64,000 nt of DNA, from the NCBI RefSeq assembly GCF_000807675.2, contig NZ_CP019962.1:3100001-3164000 (forward strand), written 5' to 3'. Under the pieces are notes generated by a model. The model ran no database searches and had not been told where the DNA came from. It saw nothing but the letters and a program-made list of their open reading frames with translations. This DNA is from Eubacterium limosum. GTDB lineage: Bacteria > Bacillota > Clostridia > Eubacteriales > Eubacteriaceae. This document shows, piece after piece, positions 23,576 to 31,978 of the stretch (position 1 is the stretch's first letter; each line of letters begins with the position of its first letter). The translations under genes and the position numbers were made by a program.

Positions 23576-23647
23576 GCCGACCTGGCCGAGACTGTTTTGG
23601 AAAAAATGCGGAAGCATATTCTGCAGCACAAACCCAAGGAGGAAATG

Positions 23648-24247
23648 ATGAAAGCGTGTATATTACAGGGAAGCCCCCGGAAGGGCGGCAACACAGCGCA
23701 GCTGCTGGCGCCCTTTACGGAGGAAATGGAAAAAAACGGCTGGGACTGCGGGTCCATAAGGCTGTATGACCGGGATTTAAAACCCTGCGTGGCCTGCCGG
23801 CGCTGCCAGAAGGACTGGCGCATTTTCGGCTGCCCGCTGGAGGACGACATGCAGGAAATCTTTGACGCAGTGCTCGGGTGCGACCTGCTGGTGCTGGCCA
23901 CGCCCATCTATTCATGGTACTGCACCCCGCCCATGAAGGCAGTGCTGGACCGGCTGGTTTACGGCATGAACAAATACTATGGCGATGAGAAAGGCCCCTC
24001 TCTGTGGGCCGGGAAACAGCTGGCCCTCATCACCACCTGCGGCTACAGGCCCGAAGCCGGGGCCGACCTATGGGAGGCCGGAGTGACGCGGTACTGCCGG
24101 CACTCCCAGCTGCGCTACGCGGGCATGCTGGCCGAAAGGCATATGGGCTACGGAACCATTTTTATGGATGCGGAAAAGGCAGAGCGTGCCCGGGTCTTTG
24201 CCCAGGGCCTGTGCGGCCAGGCTTGGGCGGAAGGGGACGCGGTATGA
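23648..24247 (+). CDS. NADPH-dependent FMN reductase-like flavodoxin family protein
   Basis: 199 residues. GSPRKGGNTAQLL is the FMN-phosphate loop and VLATPIYSWYCTPPMKAVLDR the second FMN-binding segment. CVACRRCQKDWRIFGCPLEDDM provides a cysteine pattern common in the iron-sulfur flavoprotein (Isf) and flavodoxin group. GGAGG favours the second ATG (23648). It overlaps the next gene by four bases. It is likely an electron carrier or flavin reductase. Confidence 0.85.
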   Translation: MKACILQGSPRKGGNTAQLLAPFTEEMEKNGWDCGSIRLYDRDLKPCVACRRCQKDWRIFGCPLEDDMQEIFDAVLGCDLLVLATPIYSWYCTPPMKAVLDRLVYGMNKYYGDEKGPSLWAGKQLALITTCGYRPEAGADLWEAGVTRYCRHSQLRYAGMLAERHMGYGTIFMDAEKAERARVFAQGLCGQAWAEGDAV

Positions 24248-24858
24248 GTGAGCGCCCCGATTTGGATAAGCGTCTGGACAGCAAAACGTTCCGAAGCTAT
24301 TACTACCTGAAGGAAGAACTGACAGCCTTTTGCAGGCAGAACGGCCTGCCGGTTTCCGGCGGGAAGCTCGAGCTGACCGAGCGCATCGCCTGTTTTCTGG
24401 ATACCGGCAGGGTGATGGCCCCAGCGGCCAAAAGCCGGCCGGGAAAAGCACGGGAGGGCGCCATCACAGAGGAGATGGCCATCGAGCCGGATTTTGTCTG
24501 CTCCGAAAGGCACCGGGCCTTTTTTAAGGCGAAGATCGGCCAGGGCTTTTCCTTTAACGTGGCCTTCCAGAAGTGGCTGAAGGCCAATACCGGAAAAACC
24601 TACCGGGACGCCGTCGCCGCCTATGATCAGATTTTAAAAGAGAAGAAAAAGGGCAAAACCGCCATCGGCCAGCAGTTTGAGTACAATACCTATATCCGGG
24701 ATTTTTTCGCGGACAACGCGGGCAAATCCCTGGAGGAGGCCATTGTCTGCTGGAAGTATAAGAAAGGCCTTCCCGGCCACAACGGCTATGAGCGGGCAGA
24801 CCTTGAGGCCCTGTCCGGCGGGGAGAAAGCCGAAAACAGAGAGGAGCGCAAGCCATGA
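24244..24858 (+). CDS. SAP-domain protein (DUF6434-like)
   Basis: 204 residues, with an N-terminal SAP-like helix-extended-helix (YYYLKEELTAFCRQNGLPVSGGKLELTERI), common in DNA- or RNA-binding proteins. A second conserved region (EPDFVCSERHRAFFKAKIGQGFSFNVAFQKWLKAN, residues ~80-115) resembles DUF6434. It overlaps both neighbours by ATGA, so three genes (flavodoxin, SAP, hydrolase) are translationally coupled. Function unknown. Confidence 0.8.
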   Translation: MSERPDLDKRLDSKTFRSYYYLKEELTAFCRQNGLPVSGGKLELTERIACFLDTGRVMAPAAKSRPGKAREGAITEEMAIEPDFVCSERHRAFFKAKIGQGFSFNVAFQKWLKANTGKTYRDAVAAYDQILKEKKKGKTAIGQQFEYNTYIRDFFADNAGKSLEEAIVCWKYKKGLPGHNGYERADLEALSGGEKAENREERKP

Positions 24859-25580
24859 TTGTAAAACCCATGAAAATTGAGAACATCCCCGCCCTGCTTT
24901 GGGGCTGTCCGGCGGACAGGGTCATCATCGCCGTTCACGGCAGCCAGTCCCACAAGGCCGACGAGCCCATCCGCATACTGGCCGAAAACGCCAATGCGAT
25001 GGCCGGCGGCTGCCAGGTTCTGAGCTTTGACCTCCCAGAGCACGGTGACCGCAGGAATGAGGCTACCCTCTGCAAGGTGCAGACGTGCGTGGCGGAGTTG
25101 GCCGCGGTCATGCGCTGGGCCAGGGCCCGGTGGCAGTCTGTCAGCCTGTTCGCAAACAGCATCGGCGCGTATTTCAGTCTCATGGCCTATTCCAGCGAAC
25201 CCCTGGAAAAGGCATGGTTTTTGTCGCCTCTGCTGGATATGCGGCGCATGATCGAGAACATGATGGGCGGATTTGGGATCACCGGGGAGCAGCTCCGGCG
25301 GGAGCAGGCCATCGCTACTCCCATCGGCCAGACCCTGTACTGGGACTACTATACCTATGTGATTGAGCACCCTGTCAGTAAATGGACAGCGCCGACCGAG
25401 ATCCTGTACGGCGGCAGGGACGACACCTGCGGGCGCGACACTGTCGAAGCCTTTGCCAGCCGGTTTTCCTGCGGCCTCGAGATCGTGCCGGACGGCGAGC
25501 ACTACTTCCATACGCCCGAGCAGCTGCGGGTTTTTGAAGCCTGGCTTAAGCGAACCGGATTTCTTTCCAAAACCCATTGA
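24855..25580 (+). CDS. Alpha/beta hydrolase
   Basis: 241 residues. VIIAVHGSQSHK contains the oxyanion region, VSLFANSIGAYFSLM the nucleophile elbow in unusual N-S-I-G form, GGRDDTC the acid and DGEHYFHT the catalytic histidine. Probably an esterase or acyl hydrolase. The start overlaps the SAP gene stop. The final codons lie inside the downstream MerR-type promoter. Confidence 0.88.
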   Translation: MIVKPMKIENIPALLWGCPADRVIIAVHGSQSHKADEPIRILAENANAMAGGCQVLSFDLPEHGDRRNEATLCKVQTCVAELAAVMRWARARWQSVSLFANSIGAYFSLMAYSSEPLEKAWFLSPLLDMRRMIENMMGGFGITGEQLRREQAIATPIGQTLYWDYYTYVIEHPVSKWTAPTEILYGGRDDTCGRDTVEAFASRFSCGLEIVPDGEHYFHTPEQLRVFEAWLKRTGFLSKTH

Positions 25581-25607
25581 CCCTCACGCTGCGTGATAGT
25601 GTACAAT
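25577..25607 (+). promoter_or_regulatory. Autoregulatory MerR-type promoter
   Basis: TTGACC (25577-25582) and TACAAT (25602-25607) are 19 bases apart. The dyad TCACGC-T-GCGTGA lies in the spacer. The design is classic for MerR/TipA promoters and precedes the TipAS regulator gene by 87 bases. Confidence 0.8.
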
Positions 25608-25693
25608 CGGGTTAAAGAGGGAAAGCAGAGAGAACAACGGCCGGTTCGTCTGCGGCGCTCTCTTGACCATCAATGAGACAGGAGTTGATTTTA

Positions 25694-26563
25694 ATGAGAA
25701 CCGTAAAACAAGTGGCGGCGCTGACCGGCGTGAGTGTCCGGACCCTGCAGTATTATGATGAAATCGGCGTTTTTAAGCCCACCGAGGTGACAGAGGCGGG
25801 GTACCGGCTATACGACGATGAGGCCCTGAAAACCCTGCAGCAGGTTCTGTTTTTTAAGGAGCTGGATTTTCCGTTAAAGGATATCCGGGAAATCATGGCG
25901 GACCCGGGCTTTGACAGGGCAAGGGCCTTTAAAAAACAGCGGGAGCTGCTTAAGGCAAGGCGCGACCGGCTGGATAAGCTCCTCGCCCTTCTGGATAAGC
26001 TGGAAAAAGGGGAAGCCTGCGCGAGCTTTGACGCCTTTGACCTGAGCGAATATCTGCAGATACTGGAGGAATTTAAAACCGAAAACGCCGGAGTTGTCAC
26101 CCGCCACTGGGGCAGTGTGGAGGCCTTTGAGCAGTTTATAAAAAAGGTAAAAGCAGATGAAGCACATATCGCGGGACTCGCAATAAGGCAGTATGGCAGC
26201 GTTGAGAAATACACCGCGGCCATGAGGGACAGCATCGGCCATTTTTCCGAGAACATGGAAAAAATGGAGGCCATGAAAAGCGACGGCACGGTCCAGAAAA
26301 ATGCGGCCCTCATGGAAAAGCTGTACAGCAGCAGGGAAAAGGCCCCCGAATCGCCGGAGGTACAGGCCGTTGTAGGCGATCTCATCGCCCTGGGGGAGAC
26401 CGCGAATCTGAACATTGACAAGGGCGAGCACTACTGGGATATGATGATCGACTGGTACCTCCACAACGACGCGCTGATCAAAACCATCGACGGGCAGAAA
26501 GGCCCTGGGGCGTCGGTGTTTGTGGGGCGGGCGCTCGCGTGTTATTTTGGAAAAGATGTGTGA
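25694..26563 (+). CDS. MerR family regulator with TipAS antibiotic-recognition domain
   Basis: 289 residues. MerR helix-turn-helix (TVKQVAALTGVSVRTLQYYDEIG, i.e. VKQVAALTGVSVRTLQYYDE), a coiled-coil dimer helix of about 75-110, and a C-terminal TipAS-type ligand domain (EEFKTENAGVVTRHWGS, then WDMMIDWYLHND and FVGRALACYFGKDV). Such proteins sense thiopeptides or other drugs and activate promoters with 19-bp spacers. AGGAG favours the ATG at 25694 over 25673. The 19-bp-spaced promoter upstream implies autoregulation. Confidence 0.92.
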   Translation: MRTVKQVAALTGVSVRTLQYYDEIGVFKPTEVTEAGYRLYDDEALKTLQQVLFFKELDFPLKDIREIMADPGFDRARAFKKQRELLKARRDRLDKLLALLDKLEKGEACASFDAFDLSEYLQILEEFKTENAGVVTRHWGSVEAFEQFIKKVKADEAHIAGLAIRQYGSVEKYTAAMRDSIGHFSENMEKMEAMKSDGTVQKNAALMEKLYSSREKAPESPEVQAVVGDLIALGETANLNIDKGEHYWDMMIDWYLHNDALIKTIDGQKGPGASVFVGRALACYFGKDV

Positions 26564-26568
26564 ACTCA

Positions 26569-27024
26569 ATGATTGTTTATGAGATGTGTTATCCTTACGA
26601 GACTGTCGGAGCGGCAGGGATTGTCTGCGTCCCGTTAGATTATGGTTATCTGGAGGAGTACAGGAAAATATACAATGATTGCTTCTGTGAAATGAGAAAG
26701 GCTCTGGGAATCAAGCCAGTCAATGTCTACACAGATAGTGACGATCTGAAAGACAGGCTGGACAATATTTGTATTCTTCTGGATAACAGCAGCATCATCG
26801 GCGCAGTGTCCTGCTATGGCAATGAAATTGATGACCTGATGGTGAGGAAAGCCAGTCAGGGAAAGGGGTATGGAAGGAAGCTTCTTTTATGGGCAATACA
26901 GCGCATAAGACAGGAGAACAAAGCACCCATCACCCTGCATGTGGCACAGTGGAATGCGCGGGCGGTCACGCTCTACAGGCAAATGGGCTTCGCCATCACT
27001 AAAAAAGAGAAAATCAAGCCGTAA
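26569..27024 (+). CDS. GNAT acetyltransferase
   Basis: 151 residues. The CoA-binding loop is seen as KASQGKGYGRKLLLWAIQRI and the C-terminal end as VTLYRQMGF. The start at 26569 lies five bases after the MerR stop with only a weak ribosome binding site. A hairpin TTAACGATG/CATCGTTAA (27027-27056) follows. Substrate unknown. Confidence 0.8.
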   Translation: MIVYEMCYPYETVGAAGIVCVPLDYGYLEEYRKIYNDCFCEMRKALGIKPVNVYTDSDDLKDRLDNICILLDNSSIIGAVSCYGNEIDDLMVRKASQGKGYGRKLLLWAIQRIRQENKAPITLHVAQWNARAVTLYRQMGFAITKKEKIKP

Positions 27025-27287
27025 CTTTAACGATGGGGATTGTCGTGCATCGTTAAGCAGAAAATACCGTCAAAGGATTACGGAAGCTTGATAGCTTTTT
27101 TGTACAATCCATTGACTTAAAAAGGCCGCCGCAGCTTTAATATTGACGGGCGTCATTTCGCCACTTTTTCAGTGCGGCAGCCCCCTTTAAAAATCCAGAA
27201 TCCGCCCAGGCAAAATAGACGGGGTGTGCGGATTATGTTAAAATACCTCATATCGGGAAAGTTCGGGAGATAAGGAGAAGCCAGACA

Positions 27288-27773
27288 ATGAACAAAACCA
27301 TCCGGGAGATCCGGGAACAGGAATACCCGCTGCTAAAGGATTTTTTATACGAGGCGATCTTTATGCCAGAGGGGGCTGAGGCTCCGCCAAAGGCCATTGT
27401 AAACGCCCCGGAGCTGCAGGTCTATGTATGTGGCTTCGGCGGCCAGGAGGCGGATTTTGCCCTGGTGGCCGAGGTGGACGGAAAGGTCATTGGAGCGGTG
27501 TGGGCGCGGATCATGGAGGACTATGGGCATGTCGACGCCCAAACGCCGTCCCTTGCCATCGCCCTTTTTAATGCGTACAGGGGCCTTGGAATCGGCACAG
27601 AGCTGATGCGGGCAATGCTTTCCAGTCTCGCGAAAAAGGGCTGGGGGCAGGTCTCCCTGTCTGTCCAGAAGCTTAACGGCGCGGTCAGGCTTTACCAGCG
27701 CCTTGGCTTTGAGGTGGCAGACGAAAACAGCGAGGAGTACATCATGGTAAAGGAGCTGGCGGACAATGAATGA
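27288..27773 (+). CDS. GNAT acetyltransferase
   Basis: 161 residues with N-terminal REIREQEYPLLKDFLYEAIF and the CoA loop NAYRGLGIGTELMRAML, ending in VRLYQRLGFEVADENSEEYIM. AAGGAGA precedes the ATG. It overlaps the DUF3781 gene by eight bases, suggesting a common transcript with the next two genes. Substrate unknown. Confidence 0.88.
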   Translation: MNKTIREIREQEYPLLKDFLYEAIFMPEGAEAPPKAIVNAPELQVYVCGFGGQEADFALVAEVDGKVIGAVWARIMEDYGHVDAQTPSLAIALFNAYRGLGIGTELMRAMLSSLAKKGWGQVSLSVQKLNGAVRLYQRLGFEVADENSEEYIMVKELADNE

Positions 27774-28020
27774 TTTAGTGGCCAATATTGATAAGCTGCA
27801 TACCACCGAAATGGGCGCGGCGCGTATAAGGAAGAACCTGTCCATCGGGGACGTGGACCCTGTGCGGTGGTGCAGGGCGGGGATATTAAATCAGGACGCG
27901 GCGATGGAAAGAAGGGGCAAGAACTGGTACGTCCGGACAGAGGGCTGCGAAATTACCGTCAATGCCCACAGCTATACGATCATCACCGCCCACAAAATAA
28001 AAGGCCAGGAAAACACATGA
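27766..28020 (+). CDS. DUF3781 family protein
   Basis: 84 residues. LHTTEMGAARIRKNLSIGDVD (split: LHTTEMGAARIRKNL) and RRGKNWYVRTEG..ITVNAHSYTIITAHK match the short DUF3781 pattern. The function is not known. It is translationally linked to the acetyltransferase before it and the EFR1-type gene after it. Confidence 0.85.
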   Translation: MNDLVANIDKLHTTEMGAARIRKNLSIGDVDPVRWCRAGILNQDAAMERRGKNWYVRTEGCEITVNAHSYTIITAHKIKGQENT

Positions 28021-28811
28021 TCGGCATATATTTCAGTGGAACCGGAAACTCAAAGCATTGTGTGGAGCGGTTTCTGGAAGCATACGGCAAAGGCGGCAAG
28101 GCCTTTTCCATCGAGGACGAGACAGCACTATACAGAATCAGGGAGCAGGACGAGATCGTGATGGGCTACCCGGTGCAGTACAGCAATGTACCTAAAATCC
28201 TGAGGGATTATATCGTTTAGAACCAAGGGGCCTGGAGCGGTAAAAAAATCTTTGTAATGGCCACAATGGGCTTGTTCAGCGGTGACGGCGCCGGTGTTCT
28301 GGCACGTCTGCTGCGCAGGTATGGCGCCATTGTAACTGGCGGCCTGCACCTTAAAATGCCTGACAGCATCTGTGATGAGAAAGCCCTGAAAAGGCCTTTG
28401 GGGGACAACCGGAAGCTCATAGCGGCCGCGGAGTTGAAAACAGAAAGGGCAGCCCGTGCGCTCAGACAGGGAACCCCGCCCCAGGAGGGTTTAGGGCTTT
28501 TTTACCATTTGGCGGGGCTGTTTGGCCAGCGGCTGTATTTTTATAACAGGACGAAGCATTATTCGGATCAGCTGAAAATCGACGCGGATAAATGTATGGG
28601 CTGCGGAAAATGCGCTGAGTTGTGCCCCATGAAGAACATTTACCTGGAGAACAGTAAGGCGGCTGCTGCGGATGCCTGTACAATGTGCTACCGCTGCATC
28701 AGCAGATGCCCGGCCCAGGCCATCACCCTGCTGGGGAAAAGAGTCGTCGAGCAGGGTTATCTTGAAAAATACCTGGATACTGCTTTGGTGGATGATAAAA
28801 ATCTTTATTAA
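28017..28811 (+). pseudogene. EFR1-type flavodoxin/ferredoxin protein interrupted by one in-frame TAG (readthrough or pseudogene)
   Basis: The frame opens at 28017 (ATGA overlap with DUF3781), shows the flavodoxin start IGIYFSGTGNSKHCVERFL and MGYPVQYSNVPKILRDYIV, then a TAG at 28218-28220 (codon 68). The same frame continues without gap as NQGAWSGKKIFVMATMGLFSGDGAG and ends after two 4Fe-4S motifs (CMGCGKCAELCP, CTMCYRCISRCP), giving 264 codons, a normal EFR1-family length. No ribosome binding site precedes the ATG at 28257. The domain is therefore made only by suppression or readthrough, or the gene is dead. No other damage is visible, which argues for recent inactivation or for decoding of the amber codon. 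Confidence 0.8.
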
Positions 28812-28904
28812 TAAACCTGTTGACAATAAATTTTTATTCAATTACCATTAAACCAGAGTTACCGGTAGCTCTCTAAAACGATAAAAGAAGAGGAGAGCAA
28901 AAAC

Positions 28905-29912
28905 ATGTATCACAACCGATTTAAAGGGAACCATTATGACATCGGGTTCCGTTGGGGAACCCTGCTCAGAGAGCATGGCAGCAGGCTTCTGGAGCGCATT
29001 GATTTTCCAATAACAGAGGAACGGCTGCGCTTTGCGGCCGACTGCGTGCCTGTGTATCAGCAGTATTTTCCCGAGATTCTGGCGGAAATACAGGGCGTGG
29101 CCGATGGGCAGAAATGTGCTGTGGAGCCGCTGCGCGCCTTTTTATTCAGTATGTACGCCATGCCTCCGGCCTGTCACTGCTCCTGCTTTGCCGTGGCTGG
29201 CGGGGACAAGGTTCTCTTTGGCCGAAACAGCGATTTTCTGGTATCCCTGGAAAAAACCAACACCAATGCCATCTACCGCTTCTCGGGTGAAGCCATCGAC
29301 TTTACCGGCAATTCTACGGCCTTTATTGAGATGGAGGACGGCGTGAACGCCCACGGTCTGGCGGTCGGGCTTACCGCGGTCTATCCCCATGCCATAAAGC
29401 CAGGGATGAACGCGGGCATGCTGCTGCGGTATTTTCTGGAAAAATGCCGGAGCACCGAGGCGGTTATCCAATGTATCCATGAGTTGCCCATCAGCTCGGC
29501 CCAGACCTTTACGGTGGCGGACCGGAGCGGCAGTATCGCTGTGCTGGAGGCCAACCGGGACCGCGTGGAGGTGATCCGCCCCACAGAGGAAAAGCCCTAT
29601 GTGTGCGCGACCAACCGCTTCCATTCTGCGCCCATGGCCGACTACTGCGACAAAATCCTGGACGACTGGGAGGCAGAGCCCCGCTACCAGACGCTCACCC
29701 GCGCCCTGGACAAAAAAGCAGGGGACATGGGCCTGCCCGGGGTCATGGCGCTGCTGTCCGGCCGCGATGGGTTCATCTGCCAGTATGACCGGAAAACCGG
29801 AAAGGACACGGTGTGGTCAGTGGTCTACGATTTAGGCGCGCCGGCCATCTACCGGGCTGAGGGCAACCCCGGCAGGCGGAAATTCCTTGAGGACACGCGC
29901 TTTTGCTTTTAG
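28905..29912 (+). CDS. C45-family autoproteolytic acyltransferase/linear amide hydrolase
   Basis: 335 residues. The Ntn-type motif is seen in ACHCSCFAVAGGDKVLFGRNSD, where the Cys before FAV is the probable nucleophile and GRNSD is the conserved Asn-bearing loop. VNAHGLAVGLTAVYP and the ATNRFHS segment also fit the acyl-CoA:6-APA acyltransferase/choloylglycine-like group. Likely cleaves or transfers N-acyl groups. AGAGGAGAG precedes the ATG. It stands alone, followed by a GC-rich hairpin. Confidence 0.85.
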   Translation: MYHNRFKGNHYDIGFRWGTLLREHGSRLLERIDFPITEERLRFAADCVPVYQQYFPEILAEIQGVADGQKCAVEPLRAFLFSMYAMPPACHCSCFAVAGGDKVLFGRNSDFLVSLEKTNTNAIYRFSGEAIDFTGNSTAFIEMEDGVNAHGLAVGLTAVYPHAIKPGMNAGMLLRYFLEKCRSTEAVIQCIHELPISSAQTFTVADRSGSIAVLEANRDRVEVIRPTEEKPYVCATNRFHSAPMADYCDKILDDWEAEPRYQTLTRALDKKAGDMGLPGVMALLSGRDGFICQYDRKTGKDTVWSVVYDLGAPAIYRAEGNPGRRKFLEDTRFCF

Positions 29913-29992
29913 AGGTCGCCTGATTTAAAAACATCCGTCCTGTCCCGGCCCGAAACAGGCCAGAGGGCAGGGCGGCTTTTAATTTAATAAAA

Positions 29993-30048
29993 TCTTAAGA
30001 GGTCTCTAAGGAAAAGAAAAGGACATTCAGGTAAAGTTCAGATACAAT
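29993..30048 (+). promoter_or_regulatory. vanR-like promoter with direct repeats
   Basis: TCTTAAG and TCTCTAAG (29993-30010) repeat at about one-helical-turn spacing upstream of a TACAAT -10 box (30043-30048). A related palindrome TTAAGAAAATCTTAA (31886-31900) lies upstream of the carboxypeptidase gene. Both fit OmpR/VanR-type sites, implying that the regulator controls itself and dacF. Confidence 0.5.
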
Positions 30049-30085
30049 AAAAGAGAAACCATAACACTTAAAGAGGAAATGAAAA

Positions 30086-30775
30086 ATGCAGACGGAAATA
30101 TTAGTAGTAGACGATGAAGAGGAAATCGCGGATCTGGTGGAGCTTTATCTGGGCAACGAGGGCTACACTGTGCGCAAATTTTACAGCGCCGGGGAAGCGC
30201 TGGCGTCTGGTCTTGAAAACCCGCCGGAGCTGGCCGTGCTGGATGTGATGATGCCAGAGCTGGACGGTTTTACCCTGTGCCGCAGGCTCCGGGAAAAGTA
30301 CACCTTTCCCATTATCATGCTCACCGCCAGGGAGGAGGAGATCGACAAGATCACAGGACTTGCCATCGGCGCGGACGATTATGTGACCAAGCCTTTCCGG
30401 CCGCTGGAGCTGGTGGCCCGGGTCAAGGCCCAGCTGCGGCGTTCCCAGCGCTACAACGGCGGGCAGCAGGAGGCCGAGGCCATTGCCGCCTACCGCGGTC
30501 TGGTGCTCAACCGGGAGACCCATGTGTGCACGTTAGACGAGAAGCCTGTGGAGCTTACGCCCATTGAGTTCGCCATCCTGTGGACACTCTGCAAAAACAA
30601 GGGGCGGGTCATCAGCTCCGAGGAGCTGTTTAAGGAAGTCTGGGGTGAGAAATATTTTACGGGCAACAACACTGTCATGGTCCATATCCGCCACCTCCGG
30701 GAAAAAATGCGGGATTCGGCGGAAAACCCGCGGTACATAAAGACCGTGTGGGGCGTGGGGTATAAAATTGGATGA
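30086..30775 (+). CDS. VanR-like OmpR-family response regulator
   Basis: 229 residues: receiver domain with the acidic pair VVDDEEE, phospho-acceptor in VLDVMMPELDG near residue 52 and KPF near 102. A winged-helix output domain follows (ELTPIEFAILWTLCKNKGRVISSEELF, then VMVHIRHLREKM and VWGVGYKIG). Closest in style to VanR-type regulators. The kinase gene overlaps its end. No van ligase genes follow, so it more likely tunes wall synthesis than resistance. Confidence 0.9.
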   Translation: MQTEILVVDDEEEIADLVELYLGNEGYTVRKFYSAGEALASGLENPPELAVLDVMMPELDGFTLCRRLREKYTFPIIMLTAREEEIDKITGLAIGADDYVTKPFRPLELVARVKAQLRRSQRYNGGQQEAEAIAAYRGLVLNRETHVCTLDEKPVELTPIEFAILWTLCKNKGRVISSEELFKEVWGEKYFTGNNTVMVHIRHLREKMRDSAENPRYIKTVWGVGYKIG

Positions 30776-31889
30776 TTCGTTTAAAAGACTGAAGCGCAAA
30801 ATCCTGCTCCAGGTGCTGCTGACTGCGCTGGCCGCTCTGCTGGTGGGCTGGGTGCTCATGGCCCTGTTTGTGGATGGGGTTCTCCAGGACCGCTTTGCCG
30901 ACGGCATGGTTTATATTTTCGCTCATTTCACCAGCGGGGAGGAGGCCGAGATGCTCTACCGGGGTATTTTCCAGAACAACAAGGGGCTTTGGATGGCCGC
31001 GGGCTATGTGCTGCTGCTCTGCGTGATTTTTTATTGGGGCATGACGCGCTTCACCCGGTATTTCAATGAAATCAGCCAGGGGATCGACGCCCTGGCTGAC
31101 GAAAAGTCTGAGTATATCGAGCTGCCCGGGGAGCTGGACTTCATGGAAAAGAAGATGAACCAGGTGCGCCAGTCGCTGGAAAAACGCACCCGGGACGCGC
31201 GGGAGGCCGAACAGCGCAAAAACGACCTGGTGGTGTACCTGGCCCACGACATCAAAACTCCGCTGACCTCTGTCATCGGCTACCTGAATATTCTGGAGGA
31301 GGCGCCGGATATGCCCCTGGAACAGCGGGCAAAATACACCAGGATCACTCTGGACAAGGCCTGCCGCCTGGAGCAGCTCATCAATGAGTTTTTTGACATC
31401 ACGCGCTTTAACCTGCAGACTGTGGTGCTGGAAAAGGAACAGGTCCACCTTTCCTACATGCTCATGCAGATGGTGGATGAGTTTTACCCCATTTTTACAG
31501 CCCAGAACAAACAGGCCGAGTTTAAGACAGACGGCGACATTGATCTGGAGGGCGATGCGGACAAGCTGGCCCGGGTGTTTAACAACATCCTCAAAAACGC
31601 CGTGGCCTACAGCGATCCGGACACAGTCATCGAAATTGAGGCGAGGGAAGTTCAGGACACAGCGGTCGTCACCTTTAAAAACAGGGGAAGGACCATCCCG
31701 CCCCACAAGCTCGAGAGCATTTTTGAAAAGTTCTACCGGCTCGATACAGCAAGATCCACCGCCTCGGGCGGCGCCGGCCTTGGCCTTGCCATCGCCCGGG
31801 AGATCGTCCTGGCCCACGGGGGCGGCATAAAGGCCGAGAGCGTTTCCGGCCTCACCACCTTTACGGTCACGCTACCCCTGCGAAGTTAA
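30768..31889 (+). CDS. VanS-like sensor histidine kinase
   Basis: 373 residues starting at TTG, overlapping vanR by eight bases. Two N-terminal membrane helices (about 12-35 and 75-95) bracket a short extracellular loop, followed by a HAMP-like linker, the H-box YLAHDIKTPLTSVIGYL, and ATPase boxes NNILKNAVAYS and GGAGLGLAIAREI. The short sensor loop is like VanS, which is thought to sense wall-active stress. Confidence 0.9.
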   Translation: MDDSFKRLKRKILLQVLLTALAALLVGWVLMALFVDGVLQDRFADGMVYIFAHFTSGEEAEMLYRGIFQNNKGLWMAAGYVLLLCVIFYWGMTRFTRYFNEISQGIDALADEKSEYIELPGELDFMEKKMNQVRQSLEKRTRDAREAEQRKNDLVVYLAHDIKTPLTSVIGYLNILEEAPDMPLEQRAKYTRITLDKACRLEQLINEFFDITRFNLQTVVLEKEQVHLSYMLMQMVDEFYPIFTAQNKQAEFKTDGDIDLEGDADKLARVFNNILKNAVAYSDPDTVIEIEAREVQDTAVVTFKNRGRTIPPHKLESIFEKFYRLDTARSTASGGAGLGLAIAREIVLAHGGGIKAESVSGLTTFTVTLPLRS

Positions 31890-31978
31890 GAAAATCTTAA
31901 TGGAAAAAGAAACAAAGGTTAAAAAACGCGGCTTCTTTCTGTGGTTTAATGAAACCATCAGAAAGGAGCTGTTTTTTT

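Noticed and set aside
28257-28811. Separate ferredoxin gene starting at ATG 28257
   Set aside because: No ribosome binding site, and the region upstream of the ATG continues the EFR1 homology in frame back to the TAG.
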